Assembly (NCBI GenBank): GCA_964385045.1
Contig: CAYLNM010000027.1
Coordinates: 1 to 35,376, forward strand
From: CAYLNM01 sp964385045
Lineage (GTDB): Bacteria > Planctomycetota > Phycisphaerae > Phycisphaerales > SM1A02
Reading direction: 5' to 3'
DNA length: 35,376 nt
Of the stretch, positions 7,505 through 15,738 are shown one piece after another; the first letter of the stretch is position 1, and every line of letters starts with the position of its first letter. Below the pieces are notes generated by a model. That model did not search any database, had not been told where the DNA came from, and saw only the letters and a program-made list of their open reading frames with translations. The translations under genes were made by a program, and so were the position numbers.

Positions 7505-8170
7505 TCAGCCCGCGGTGCCGGCCGGAGTCGCCTGGGCCGCGTGCCAGTCGGCGAGGAATCGCTCGAGTCCGCTGTCGGTGAGCGGGTGCTTGAGCAGCTG
7601 CGCGATCACCTTGAAGGGCACCGTCGCCACGTCGGCCCCCACGGTGGCGGCGGCGAGCATGTGCTGCGGATGGCGGATGGACGCGGCGAGGATCTTCGTG
7701 GGGAAGCCGTAGTTGTCGTAGATCGTGCGGATCTGGGCGATCAGCTCCATCCCGTCCTGCGAGATGTCGTCGATCCGCCCGATGAACGGCGAGATCAGGA
7801 ACGCCCCCGCCTTGGCCGCGAGCAGGGCCTGCATCGGCTGGAAGCAGAGGGTCATGTTCACCCGCACGCCCCGGTCCGACAGGGTCTTGCAGGCCTTGAT
7901 GCCCTCGGTGATGCAGGGCAGCTTGATCACCACGTTGTCGGCGATCGGGAGCAGCTCCTCGGCCTCGGCGATCATCCCGTCGTGGTCGGTGGAGACCACC
8001 TCCGCGCTCACCGGTCCGGGGACGATCGCGCAGATCTCCCGCAGGCGGTCGTGGAAGTCCACGCCCTCCTTGGCCACGAGACTGGGGTTGGTGGTGACGC
8101 CGTCGAGAACCCCGAGGGCGGCCGCCTCGCGGATCTCGTCGATGTTCGCGGTGTCGATGTAGAGCTCCAT
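7505..8170 (-). CDS. tal: Transaldolase, small FSA/TalC-like type
   Basis: Protein of 221 residues, the size of the single-domain transaldolase/fructose-6-phosphate aldolase family. It starts MELYIDTANIDEI and has GVTTNPSLVAKEG (about 24-36). The Schiff-base lysine is Lys83 in VVIKLP. Residues that separate true transaldolases from fructose-6-phosphate aldolases are visible: Glu57 (SAEVV) where FSA has Gln, and Phe129 (ISPFIGRID) where FSA has Tyr. Both favour transaldolase activity, moving dihydroxyacetone units between pentose-phosphate sugars in the cytosol. The ATG at 8170 follows TATGCT by exactly 6 bases with no ribosome site, suggesting a leaderless mRNA. Convergent with ridA across 157 bases, where a weak hairpin (7464-7491) may act as terminator. 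Confidence 0.92.
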   Translation of the reverse strand: MELYIDTANIDEIREAAALGVLDGVTTNPSLVAKEGVDFHDRLREICAIVPGPVSAEVVSTDHDGMIAEAEELLPIADNVVIKLPCITEGIKACKTLSDRGVRVNMTLCFQPMQALLAAKAGAFLISPFIGRIDDISQDGMELIAQIRTIYDNYGFPTKILAASIRHPQHMLAAATVGADVATVPFKVIAQLLKHPLTDSGLERFLADWHAAQATPAGTAG

Positions 8171-8176
8171 GGGCGG

Positions 8177-8182
8177 AGCATA
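8177..8182 (-). promoter_or_regulatory. Putative -10 element, leaderless start of tal (TATGCT)
   Basis: The minus strand reads TATGCT, CCGCCC, ATG. The hexamer-to-start gap is 6 bases and no ribosome-binding sequence is present. Same arrangement as nfeD, hldE, aroC and sufS. Confidence 0.6.
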
Positions 8183-8347
8183 CCGGGCGGTCGACGCGGT
8201 GGGGATGCCGCCCCGCGGCGGGTCGCGGTGCGATCGCGGCGACGCGGGGGTGGGGCCGCGCATCGCGGCGGCATGGCCGCGCTGGTCGGTGGTCCGCCGG
8301 GGTGCGCGGGACGGGAGCGAGCGGGGCGGGAGGCCAGCGGGGCGGGG

Positions 8348-9898
8348 TCAGCCGCCGAGCACCATCACCAGCAGGATGGCGTTGACGATCACGCTCGCGA
8401 CGAGGCCGACGAGCACCCCGAGGAAGAGGGGGCTATCGGTGACGCGGGCGCTGCCGGCCACGGGAGCCGCGACCGGGGTGGGGGCCGCCGGGGCCTGGGC
8501 CTCGGCGGTGAGGGTGTCGGCGATCGCGAGCCCGTCGAGCGAGCGGTGGGCGAAGTGCGGCGGCTTGCCCTGGGCGATCAGGTCGAGGTCCTCGAGCAGG
8601 TCGTCGACCGACTGGTACCGATCGGCCCGCTGCTTGGCCATCATCATCTCGATGACCTGGGCGCACCCGGCCGAGAGCTCGGGATTCAGGTGGTCCGGCG
8701 GCTCGAGCTCGCTCTTGAGGTGCCGGTGCATCACCGCCGAGGGGTTCTTGCCCTCGAACGGCACGCGGCCGGTGACCATGTGGAAGAACGTCGCGCCGAG
8801 CCCGTAGATGTCGGCCTGCGGGCCGATGTCGAGCTCGCCGCGGATCTGCTCGGGGCTGATGTAGTACGGCGTGCCGTAGGCCCGGCCCGCCTCCGCCTCC
8901 GCCGCGTCCTTGTCCGAGAGGGCCCGGGCGAGGCCGAGATCGGCGAGCTTCACGCGGCCGGACCGCGTGATCATGATGTTCTTGGGCTTGATGTCGCGGT
9001 GGATGAAGCCCCGCTCGTGGGCGTGCTTCAGGGCCTTGGCGACCTGCCGGACGACGTCGATCGCCTCGGCCTCGGCCATCCGCTTGTCGCCCGTGATGCG
9101 GTCGTAGACCGTCGGGCCGTCCACGTACTCCATCACGAAGTAGTGGTGCTCGCCCGCGGCGCCCACGTCGTAGGCCTGCACGATGTTGGCGTGGTTGAGC
9201 TGGGCCGCCGCCCGGCCCTCCTTGTAGAAGCGCTCGATGAACTTGCGGTTGCTCGAGTACTTCTTGGGGAGGACCTTGATCGCGACGAGGCGGTCGAGGC
9301 TGATCTGCTTGGCGAGGAAGACGGTCGCCATCGCACCCGCCCCGAGCTTCCTCTTGATGCGGAAGCCGGGGATGCTGCGGCCGGATCGCCGCGCCTCGAA
9401 GTCCGAGCGAAGGCGGTCGAGCTGGTGCTTGGTCGCGAACTGCTTCTGGACCAGCACGTCGGCAAGGGTCCGGTCGATCTCGCCCGAGCCCGAGCGGTCC
9501 GGGCTCAGCTCCGACATCGCCCGGTTGACCTCCTCCTCGGTGGCGATCCCGGCCCGCACCACGACCTGGCCGAGCATGGTGTCGAAGCCGCCGGTGCCGG
9601 CCTGGTCGGACTGCGTGGCGCCGGAGGTGGTCGTGGCGGGCGAGGCGGCGTTGGCGGCCTCGGCGGCGGCCATCGCCTCCTCGGTGCTGCCCGCGGGGCC
9701 GTCGCCGCTCCGTCCGGAGGTCGGTGCCGAGGCGGGGCCGGAGGTCGATGCGGACGCGGGTACCGGGCTCGCGGTGCCCTCACCGGTGTCGGCGAGGGAC
9801 AGCGGCGCGTCCTCGTCGGCACGCGGGCGGGGCGGGGACGTGGCGTCCTCGCCTCGTGGCTCGTCCTTCGGCGTCGTCAACGGATCCAGGTACCCCAC
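8348..9898 (-). CDS. Membrane-anchored Ser/Thr protein kinase with MshEN-like repeats
   Basis: Protein of 516 residues. A disordered Ser/Pro/Ala-rich N terminus (1-104) precedes two related segments, LGQVVVRAGIATEEEV (about 109-124) and LADVLVQKQFATKHQL (about 145-160). These resemble the N-terminal repeats of type II secretion ATPases (MshEN/GspE-N). The kinase domain spans about 178-440, with glycine loop GAGAMATV (186-193), Lys208 in VAIK, Glu227, HRDIKPKN (300-307), DLG in place of DFG (320-322) and SPEQ as the APE equivalent. A Pro/Ala linker leads to a single C-terminal membrane helix (about 490-513), placing the kinase in the cytoplasm. The GTG at 9898 is chosen because GGAG (9908-9911) lies 9 bases upstream; further extension would overlap the divergent GT9 gene. 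Substrate unknown. Confidence 0.9.
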   Translation of the reverse strand: MGYLDPLTTPKDEPRGEDATSPPRPRADEDAPLSLADTGEGTASPVPASASTSGPASAPTSGRSGDGPAGSTEEAMAAAEAANAASPATTTSGATQSDQAGTGGFDTMLGQVVVRAGIATEEEVNRAMSELSPDRSGSGEIDRTLADVLVQKQFATKHQLDRLRSDFEARRSGRSIPGFRIKRKLGAGAMATVFLAKQISLDRLVAIKVLPKKYSSNRKFIERFYKEGRAAAQLNHANIVQAYDVGAAGEHHYFVMEYVDGPTVYDRITGDKRMAEAEAIDVVRQVAKALKHAHERGFIHRDIKPKNIMITRSGRVKLADLGLARALSDKDAAEAEAGRAYGTPYYISPEQIRGELDIGPQADIYGLGATFFHMVTGRVPFEGKNPSAVMHRHLKSELEPPDHLNPELSAGCAQVIEMMMAKQRADRYQSVDDLLEDLDLIAQGKPPHFAHRSLDGLAIADTLTAEAQAPAAPTPVAAPVAGSARVTDSPLFLGVLVGLVASVIVNAILLVMVLGG

Positions 9899-10168
9899 GA
9901 AGGCCTTCTCCGAGGCCGGCGGCCCGCGATTGAAGCCGTCGCGTGCGCCGGCTGTCAAGGCGGCGCATCCCCGGCGGACCGCACCCGGGTGCCCGATACG
10001 GGGGCCCGGCGGGGGCGGTTGCCTCCGGTTCCCCCTCGCCGCGGCCTCCGGATCGCGGGGCCGGATTCGCTGACGTGGGACCGGGGGCGGGGCGGCCGAC
10101 GGGGGGCGACGGGCCGTCCGCGGGGGGCGCGGCCCGGCGGCGGCGTGCCCTCGCCGGCCGGGGCCGGA

Positions 10169-10174
10169 TACCGT
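10169..10174 (+). promoter_or_regulatory. Putative -10 element, leaderless start of the GT9 gene (TACCGT)
   Basis: TACCGT is followed by 7 bases and then the GTG at 10182. It decides between two in-frame GTG codons, since the other one (10173) lies inside the hexamer. No ribosome-binding sequence is seen. Confidence 0.45.
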
Positions 10175-10181
10175 GGGCCCC

Positions 10182-11351
10182 GTGAGCCGCCCCGATCGCG
10201 AGCCCGCCCGCATCCTCATCGTCCGTCCGAGTGCCCTCGGTGACGTGTGCCGATCGGTTCCGGTCGCGGCGTCGCTCCGCCGGGCCTTCCCGGACGCGCG
10301 GATCGCGTGGCTGGTGCAGGCGGGCTTCGAGGACGCGGTGCGGTGCCACCCGGCGGTGGACACGGTCCTGCCCTTCGCCCGGCGGGCATTGAGTCCGCTG
10401 CGGTCGCTCGGCGCGATTGGGCGCCTGTGGACGTTCGTGCGCGAGCTGCGGCGGCACCGGTTCGACCTCGTGGTGGACGCGCAGGGCCTCGCCCGCAGCG
10501 GCCTGATCGCCCTGGCCACCGGAGCGCGGCGGCGGGTCGGCCCCGCCAACGCCCGCGAGGGAGCGTGGCTGGCCTACACCCGGCGGGTCCCGGTGCCGCC
10601 GGGGCGGCATGCGGTCGACGCGATGCTCGACCTGGCCGAGGGGGCGGGGGCCCCGCGGGTGGAGGACCTCCGGCTCGTCCCCCCGCCGGAGGACGTCGCC
10701 GGCTGGGCGCGGGCCCGGCGCACGCTGGGCGACCGGCTCCTGGTCGTGCTCGCCCCCACCGCGCGGTGGCGGTGCAAGCAGTGGCCGCCGGAGCGGTTCG
10801 CGGCCCTGGGCGCGCGGCTCGCCGCGGCGGGGCGTCACGTGGTGCTCGTGGGGGCGCCGGGCGAGGAGGCGACGGTGGCGGCGGCGCGGCCGGCGGGCGT
10901 GCCCCGCGTGGAGGCGGCGACGCTGCTCGGGCCGGCAGCCGAGCCGGGCGGCGACGCGACCTCCGCGGTGGACGCCGCCCCGGCGCCGAGCGTGGTGGAT
11001 CTGGCCGGACGCACCGGCGTCGGCCTGATGATGGCGGTCGTCGCGTCGGCCGAGGCGGTGGTCGCGTGCGACTCGGCGGCCCTGCACATGGCCGCGGGCC
11101 TCGGGGTCCCGTCGGTCGCGCTCTTCGGTCCCACCGATCCGGAGCTCGTCGGGCCGCGCGGCGGACGATCGGTCGTGCTCCGCCGGGTGGAGCCGGACGA
11201 GGAGCCGATCCGCTACCGGCGGCTCCGCGACGACGACCGGTACCTCCGGCGGATCGACGTCGACGAGGTCGCGGCGGCGCTCGACCGGCTCCGCGAGCAC
11301 GGCGGAGGCCCCGGGGCCGACGGACCGCGCGACGGCGAGGCCGCGGCGTGA
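10182..11351 (+). CDS. Glycosyltransferase family 9 (heptosyltransferase-like)
   Basis: Protein of 389 residues. The N-terminal Rossmann half opens with ILIVRPSALGDV (11-22), the GT9 donor/acceptor loop. The C-terminal half has a nucleotide-sugar region with WPPERFAALGARL and the hallmark CDSAALHMAAGLGVPSVALFG followed by PTDPELVGP. Family members transfer heptose or related sugars from ADP-sugars to LPS core or other surface glycans at the cytoplasmic face of the inner membrane. An HldE gene, making the ADP-heptose precursor, lies 2.5 kb downstream and lpxK is in the same operon. Acceptor specificity cannot be read from sequence, so no waaC/waaF name is given. It is the first gene of a four-gene operon; its stop overlaps the next GTG as GTGA. 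Confidence 0.87.
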   Translation: MSRPDREPARILIVRPSALGDVCRSVPVAASLRRAFPDARIAWLVQAGFEDAVRCHPAVDTVLPFARRALSPLRSLGAIGRLWTFVRELRRHRFDLVVDAQGLARSGLIALATGARRRVGPANAREGAWLAYTRRVPVPPGRHAVDAMLDLAEGAGAPRVEDLRLVPPPEDVAGWARARRTLGDRLLVVLAPTARWRCKQWPPERFAALGARLAAAGRHVVLVGAPGEEATVAAARPAGVPRVEAATLLGPAAEPGGDATSAVDAAPAPSVVDLAGRTGVGLMMAVVASAEAVVACDSAALHMAAGLGVPSVALFGPTDPELVGPRGGRSVVLRRVEPDEEPIRYRRLRDDDRYLRRIDVDEVAAALDRLREHGGGPGADGPRDGEAAA

Positions 11352-11956
11352 GCGCGGGCACGCTCTGGCTCGCGAGCGGATCGCCCCGGCGGCGGCGCAT
11401 GCTGGCCGAGGCCGGCATCCGGGCGACGGTCCGGCCGGCGGGCGTCGACGACGGACGGCTGCGGCCGGGCCCGGTGCCCCCGCGGTGGTGGGTCGCGGCC
11501 CTCGCGTGGTTCAAGGGGGCGTGGGTCGCGCGGGCGATCGCGGCCGAGTCGCCGGAGGCCCGCGGGACCGTGCTCGCGGCCGACACCGTGTGCGTGCTCG
11601 ACGGCCGGGTGGTCGGGCAGCCGCCCGACGCCGCCGCGGCCCGGGCGACGATCGCCGCGGTCGCGGGCGGGTCGCACCGCGTCCTCACCGGCGTCGCGCT
11701 GGTGGAGCTGCCGGGGATGTCGCGCCGCCTGCTCGTGGACGAGGCCACGGTCGCGTGCGGCCCGCTCGCGCCGGAGGAGATCGACGCGTACGTGGCCGGC
11801 GAGGCGTGGCGCGGCAAGGCCGGCGGCTACAACCTCGAGGAGCGCACGGCCGCGGGATGGCCGCTGCGGTGCGACGGCGATCCCGCGACGGTGGTCGGCC
11901 TGCCGATGCGCCGGCTCGCGCGGACGCTCGAGCGCTGGCGCGAGGTGTCGGCGTGA
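11348..11956 (+). CDS. maf: Maf-like nucleotide pyrophosphatase
   Basis: Protein of 202 residues with the Maf/YceF signature near the start (LASGSPRRRRML, residues 8-19). The central AADTVCVLDGRVVGQP carries the catalytic Asp, and a C-terminal KAGGYNLEE block corresponds to the usual KAGAYGIQ. Maf enzymes hydrolyse non-canonical or canonical nucleoside triphosphates to monophosphates and act as house-cleaning enzymes in the cytosol. Two family positions differ (GGYNLEE rather than GAYGIQG), so substrate preference is uncertain. Translation starts at a GTG that overlaps the preceding stop by four bases, and its own stop overlaps the next GTG in the same way. Its place in a lipid A/LPS operon is unusual but has no clear functional meaning. 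Confidence 0.87.
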   Translation: MSAGTLWLASGSPRRRRMLAEAGIRATVRPAGVDDGRLRPGPVPPRWWVAALAWFKGAWVARAIAAESPEARGTVLAADTVCVLDGRVVGQPPDAAAARATIAAVAGGSHRVLTGVALVELPGMSRRLLVDEATVACGPLAPEEIDAYVAGEAWRGKAGGYNLEERTAAGWPLRCDGDPATVVGLPMRRLARTLERWREVSA

Positions 11957-12732
11957 GGGTGGCGACGGCGCGGCGCGTGGCGACGGTGGCGGTGGCGGTG
12001 GCGGTGGCGGTCGCGTCCGCGTCGGTCGCGTCGGTCGCGGCGTCGGCGTCCGCCGCGACCGCGGCGACCGCGGCGACCGCACCCGCGGTGGCGGCCGCGG
12101 TGGGGCCGGCCGGGACCGCGGCCGCGGTGACGCTCGCCGCGGCCGACCTGTCCCCGTGGATCGGCATCCCGCTGGCCGCGGTCGCGCTGGTGCTGCTGGT
12201 GTGGCACCACGACCGGCTCGGCCGCGACGACGTGCCGGCTCCGCGTCGCCGCGTGCGACGGGCGGCCACGTGGGCGATGGCGGCGGGGGTGCTCGCGATG
12301 ACGGTCGCGCTGTGCTTCGCCGACCCCGCGGTGCACCCGATGCTCTTCGTCGTCTCCTGGTCGGCGGTGATGGCGGTGCTCGCGATCGTGATCGTACTCG
12401 CGGTGGTCGACGTGGCGGTGTCGTCCTGGCTCGCGGGCATCGAGCGCGACGAGGCGGCGATCCGCCGCGGGGTGGCGGTGCTCGCGGCGCTGGAGGAGGA
12501 GGCGGTCCGCCGGGCGGCGGGGCCCCACCCCGATCATCAGTCCGATCAGCCGCCCGATCAGCCGCCCGATCAGCGGCCCGGCGGCCGGCCCGGTCCGGCG
12601 TCCGCGCCGGACGCCCGGTCGCGGCGCGGCGACGGCGGTCCGGGGGCGGCCTCGGAGCCGGACGATCCGCCGCGGCGCGGTCGCGGCGTGGCCGAGGGGC
12701 GCGAGGACCGAGCGGCGGATCGAGACCGGTGA
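11953..12732 (+). CDS. Unknown membrane protein within the lipid A operon
   Basis: Protein of 259 residues that I do not recognise. An Ala/Val/Thr-rich N-terminal stretch (about 9-64), encoded by GGTGGC-type microsatellite DNA, may be a poor signal segment. Three membrane helices follow (about 69-84, 105-122 and 131-152), with a basic loop (VPAPRRRVRRA) between the first two. After a short charged helix (about 162-190) the tail is disordered, with three PDQ-type repeats and many Pro, Arg, Gly and Asp residues. It starts at a GTG overlapping the maf stop (GTGA) and ends overlapping the lpxK GTG (GTGA), so it is almost certainly translated with lpxK. This suggests a role at the inner membrane in envelope assembly, but no function can be assigned. 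Confidence 0.75.
   Translation: MRVATARRVATVAVAVAVAVASASVASVAASASAATAATAATAPAVAAAVGPAGTAAAVTLAAADLSPWIGIPLAAVALVLLVWHHDRLGRDDVPAPRRRVRRAATWAMAAGVLAMTVALCFADPAVHPMLFVVSWSAVMAVLAIVIVLAVVDVAVSSWLAGIERDEAAIRRGVAVLAALEEEAVRRAAGPHPDHQSDQPPDQPPDQRPGGRPGPASAPDARSRRGDGGPGAASEPDDPPRRGRGVAEGREDRAADRDR
11985..12008 (+). repeat. GGTGGC hexamer microsatellite (4 units)
   Basis: Four perfect copies of GGTGGC encode a Val-Ala run in the N terminus of the unknown membrane protein. Because the unit is six bases, length changes would keep the frame. Confidence 0.8.
12542..12577 (+). repeat. 12-base tandem repeat, 3 units, in the membrane protein gene
   Basis: Three copies of CCGATCAGCCGC (the last with GGC at its end) encode PDQP-type repeats in the disordered tail. 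Copy-number change would add or remove four residues without a frameshift. Confidence 0.8.
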
Positions 12733-13802
12733 GCGGCCCGCTCCCGGCCGCCCTCGCCCCGATCGCGCGCCCGGCGTCCTGGCTCTACGCCGCCGCGATC
12801 CGGCGCCGCAATCGCCGCTTCGACCGCGGCGTCGGCGTCGAGCGGCTGCCGGTGCCGGTCATCTCGATCGGCAACCTCTCCGTCGGCGGCACCGGCAAGA
12901 CGCCGGTGGTGCAGTGGACGGCCCGCCGGCTCGCGGCCCGCGGCCTCCGCCCCGCGATCGCCCTGCGGGGCTACGCCTCGGGTGGCGATCCCGCCGCGTC
13001 CGACGAGGCCCGCGAGCACGCCGAGGCGGTGCCCGAGGCCCTCGTCCTCGCCGACCCGCGGCGGGCGGAGGCGGTGCGGGCGGCGCTCGGCCGCGGCGAG
13101 CGGATCGACGCGGTGGTCCTCGACGACGGCTTCCAGCATCGCCGGCTCGCCCGCGACCTCGACGTGGCGCTGATCGACGCCCGTGCGGGCACGCTCGCGG
13201 ACCGCGTGCTTCCGGCGGGCTGGCTGCGGGAGCCGGCGAGCGGGCTCCGCCGGGCGGGGGCGATCGTGGTGACGTACGCGGACGGCGTCGATGCCGGACT
13301 CGCGGCCGCGATCGAGGGGGTCGCGGGACGGCCCCCGACCGCGTGGACCCGCCATGCGTGGACCGGCCTGCGGACGTGGGCGGCGGGGGCCGTCCCCACG
13401 CCGGAGACGGCGGGGGCCGCGCGGGTCTCCGGCCTCGCCGGCCGCGCGGTGGCGGTGATGGCGGGCGTGGCGCGGCCCGCGGGCGTGGTCGCGATGGCGA
13501 CCGCGGCCGGCGCGCGGGTGGTGCACGTCGAGCCGGTGCGGGACCACCAGCGGTACGACGCCGCGTCGCGCGACGCGGCCCTCGCGCGGGCGGCGGACGC
13601 GGGCGCGGAGGCGGTCCTCGTCACCCGCAAGGACCGGGTGAAGCTCGCGTCCCTGCCGGCCCCGCCGGCGTCGCTGCCGCCGCTGGTCGAGCCGGTGCTG
13701 TCGCTGGTCTTCCTCGAGGGCGAGGCGCTGCTCGCGGCGGCGGTGGACGCGGCGGTGGACGCGGCGACGGGGGCGGCCGCGGACGACGCCGCCGGGCACT
13801 GA
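12729..13802 (+). CDS. lpxK: Tetraacyldisaccharide 4'-kinase LpxK
   Basis: Protein of 357 residues, the usual LpxK size. The P-loop is GNLSVGGTGKTP (48-59), preceded by the family-typical PVPVISI. The Mg-binding/catalytic segment DDGFQH (132-137) is intact and followed by RRLARDLDVALIDA. HAWTGLRTW and a C-terminal VTRKDRVKL block (about 299-307) also fit. LpxK phosphorylates the 4' position of the lipid A disaccharide at the inner membrane, using ATP. Its presence indicates that the organism makes lipid A, agreeing with the heptose genes around it. The GTG start overlaps the preceding stop as GTGA. It ends 40 bases before the hldE start. The C-terminal tail (about 335-357) is a low-complexity Ala/Asp stretch and is not conserved. 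Confidence 0.93.
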   Translation: MSGPLPAALAPIARPASWLYAAAIRRRNRRFDRGVGVERLPVPVISIGNLSVGGTGKTPVVQWTARRLAARGLRPAIALRGYASGGDPAASDEAREHAEAVPEALVLADPRRAEAVRAALGRGERIDAVVLDDGFQHRRLARDLDVALIDARAGTLADRVLPAGWLREPASGLRRAGAIVVTYADGVDAGLAAAIEGVAGRPPTAWTRHAWTGLRTWAAGAVPTPETAGAARVSGLAGRAVAVMAGVARPAGVVAMATAAGARVVHVEPVRDHQRYDAASRDAALARAADAGAEAVLVTRKDRVKLASLPAPPASLPPLVEPVLSLVFLEGEALLAAAVDAAVDAATGAAADDAAGH

Positions 13803-13830
13803 CCCCGCGGCCGGGCCGCGCGGCCCCCGG

Positions 13831-13836
13831 TACGCT
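13831..13836 (+). promoter_or_regulatory. Putative -10 element, leaderless start of hldE (TACGCT)
   Basis: TACGCT, then GTCGCC, then the ATG at 13843: a gap of 6 bases, no ribosome-binding sequence. It implies hldE can be transcribed independently of the lpxK operon immediately upstream. Confidence 0.6.
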
Positions 13837-13842
13837 GTCGCC

Positions 13843-15342
13843 ATGGCGGATCTCCTCGCGACCCTCGCCGCCTGGCGGCGTCCCCGGGTGCTCGTCGTCG
13901 GCGACGTCATGCTCGACGAGCTCGTCCACGGCGCGGCCGAGCGGCTGAGCCCCGACGCCCCGGTGCCGGTGCTGCACGCCGAGCGCACCGAGCGGCGGCC
14001 GGGCGGGGCGTCCAACGTGGCGGCGTGCCTGCGGGCCCTCGAGGCCGACGTCCACCTCGTCGCGGTGGTCGGCGACGACCTCGAGGGGCGACTGGTCCGC
14101 GAGCTGCTCGAGGACGCGGGCGTCGACTGCACGGGTCTCGTCGTCGATCCGGATCGGCCGACGACGGTCAAGCGCAGCCTCGTCGGCCTCGCCCAGCACC
14201 GCCATCCGCAGAAGATGTTCCGGATCGACGTCGAGTCGCGGGCGCCGGTGTCCGAGGCGGTGACCGAACGACTGCTCGCCGCGGTGGACGCGGTGCTGCC
14301 GGAGGTCGACGTCGCCTGCCTCGAGGACTACGCCAAGGGCACGTGCACGCCGGCCCTGTGCGCCGCGATGGTCGCCCGCTGCCGGGCCGCGGGTCGCGAG
14401 CTGCTCGTCGATCCCGCCGCGATCGACGACTTCGGCCGCTACCGCGGGGCGACCGCGATCACGCCCAACCGCTCGGAGGCCGAGCGGGCGACGGGGATGG
14501 ACACGCCGCTCGACGCGAGCGCCCTTCACAACGCGGGGCTCGCGGCCCGGCTCGGGCGGGAGCTCGAGCTCGAGGCGGTCGTCCTGACGCTCGATCGCCA
14601 CGGCGCGGTGCTCGAGGAGCGGGGCGGCGAGCCGATCCACGTGCCCACCGTCGCCCGCAGCGTCTACGACGTCACCGGGGCGGGCGACATGGTGCTCGCG
14701 GCCCTCGCCGCGGGACGGGCCAACGGCCTCGCGTGGCGGGACGCGGTGGAGCTCGCCAACGCCGCCGCCGGCCTCGAGGTCGAGGTGTTCGGCGTGCAGC
14801 CGATCCCGCTTGCGGCGGTCGTCCGCGAGGTGTGGCGGATGCGCCGCGGCTTCGACGGCAAGCTCCGCACCCGCGACGAGGTGCTGGTGGAGGTCGCGGC
14901 CCACCGCGCCGCCGGCCACCGCGTCGCGTTCACCAACGGCTGCTTCGACGTGCTGCACGCCGGGCACGTGGGCTACCTGCGGGAGGCCCGCAGCCTCGCC
15001 GACGTCCTCGTGGTCGGCGTCAACGAGGACGCGGAGGTCCGCCGCCAGAAGGGCGAGGGACGGCCGGTGTACCCGCTCGCCGACCGCGTGACGGTGCTCG
15101 GCGAGCTGCAGTGCGTGGACTACGTGGTGCCGTTCGCGGAGCCCACGGTGCACGAGCTGCTGCGGGCGATCCGTCCGGACGTCTACGTCAAGGGCGGCGA
15201 CTACCGGCCCGAGGAGCTCAACGAGTGGGACCTGGTGCAGGAGCTGGGGCTCGAGCTCCGGCTGCTCGCGCACCGGCCGGGGCTCGGCAGCACGCAGGTG
15301 ATCGAGCGGATGCAGGGGATCGGGCGTGGGATCCGCGGCTGA
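13843..15342 (+). CDS. hldE: Bifunctional heptose-7-phosphate kinase / heptose-1-phosphate adenylyltransferase HldE
   Basis: Protein of 499 residues in two domains. The N-terminal PfkB/ribokinase domain (about 14-325) has RRPGGASNVA (51-60), EDYAKGT (161-167) and the anion-hole motif DVTGAGD (276-282) with catalytic Asp282. The C-terminal nucleotidyltransferase domain (about 358-495) has TNGCFDVLHAGHVGYL, with the HxGH motif at 372-375, and ends in a GSTQVIERM block. It makes heptose 1,7-bisphosphate and then ADP-heptose for LPS core in the cytosol. The GmhB phosphatase that acts between the two steps is not in this window. The gene follows lpxK and shares strand with the GT9 gene. A 6-bp hairpin (15348-15368) just after the stop is a weak terminator candidate. 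Confidence 0.95.
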   Translation: MADLLATLAAWRRPRVLVVGDVMLDELVHGAAERLSPDAPVPVLHAERTERRPGGASNVAACLRALEADVHLVAVVGDDLEGRLVRELLEDAGVDCTGLVVDPDRPTTVKRSLVGLAQHRHPQKMFRIDVESRAPVSEAVTERLLAAVDAVLPEVDVACLEDYAKGTCTPALCAAMVARCRAAGRELLVDPAAIDDFGRYRGATAITPNRSEAERATGMDTPLDASALHNAGLAARLGRELELEAVVLTLDRHGAVLEERGGEPIHVPTVARSVYDVTGAGDMVLAALAAGRANGLAWRDAVELANAAAGLEVEVFGVQPIPLAAVVREVWRMRRGFDGKLRTRDEVLVEVAAHRAAGHRVAFTNGCFDVLHAGHVGYLREARSLADVLVVGVNEDAEVRRQKGEGRPVYPLADRVTVLGELQCVDYVVPFAEPTVHELLRAIRPDVYVKGGDYRPEELNEWDLVQELGLELRLLAHRPGLGSTQVIERMQGIGRGIRG

Positions 15343-15738
15343 AGGGCCTCGGCCACGAGTTCGCCGAGTAAGTCGCTCGCCGGTGGCCGATGATGCACGA
15401 TGCGGGCAGGACGCTCATGCGTCGCGACGTCGGCTCGGTGGAGATCTCGGGTGCGTGGATCGGACTTCCTGCCGCGTTGCCGTGCCGAGCGGCTGCCCCT
15501 CGAACCACCGCTCGGAGCGTCAGGTGGTGTTCGGTGTCGAGCGGAGCGACCGAATCGAGTGCGTTCGTGCGCTCCACCGGTACCCCGGCACGCCGGTACG
15601 CCTCGGCGATCTGGTTCTTCGTTGACGGATCGGCGGGGGGGGGTAGATCCCGAAGTCAAGTCGTCATCGGAGATGCCCGCCCTCGGTCGTCGTGACTCCC
15701 GGGGGGCTCCCGGTCGGTGACGCCTCGGAGTACCGGTC
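15343..15738. other. 396-base gap with a G9 run and a possible gene remnant
   Basis: No intact gene is supported. The plus strand carries nine consecutive G at 15635-15643. On the minus strand an open frame across about 15390-15640 reads LPPPADPSTKNQIAEAYRR and continues into a MERTNALDS segment. It shows moderately GC-biased third positions, but it has no start near its upstream end and runs into hldE in antisense. It could be a decayed fragment of a gene. Third-position bias is weaker here than in the flanking biosynthetic genes. Confidence 0.35.

Noticed and set aside
7454..10243. 929-codon plus-strand frame over tal and the kinase
   Set aside because: Antisense to two clear enzymes and of low-complexity charged composition.
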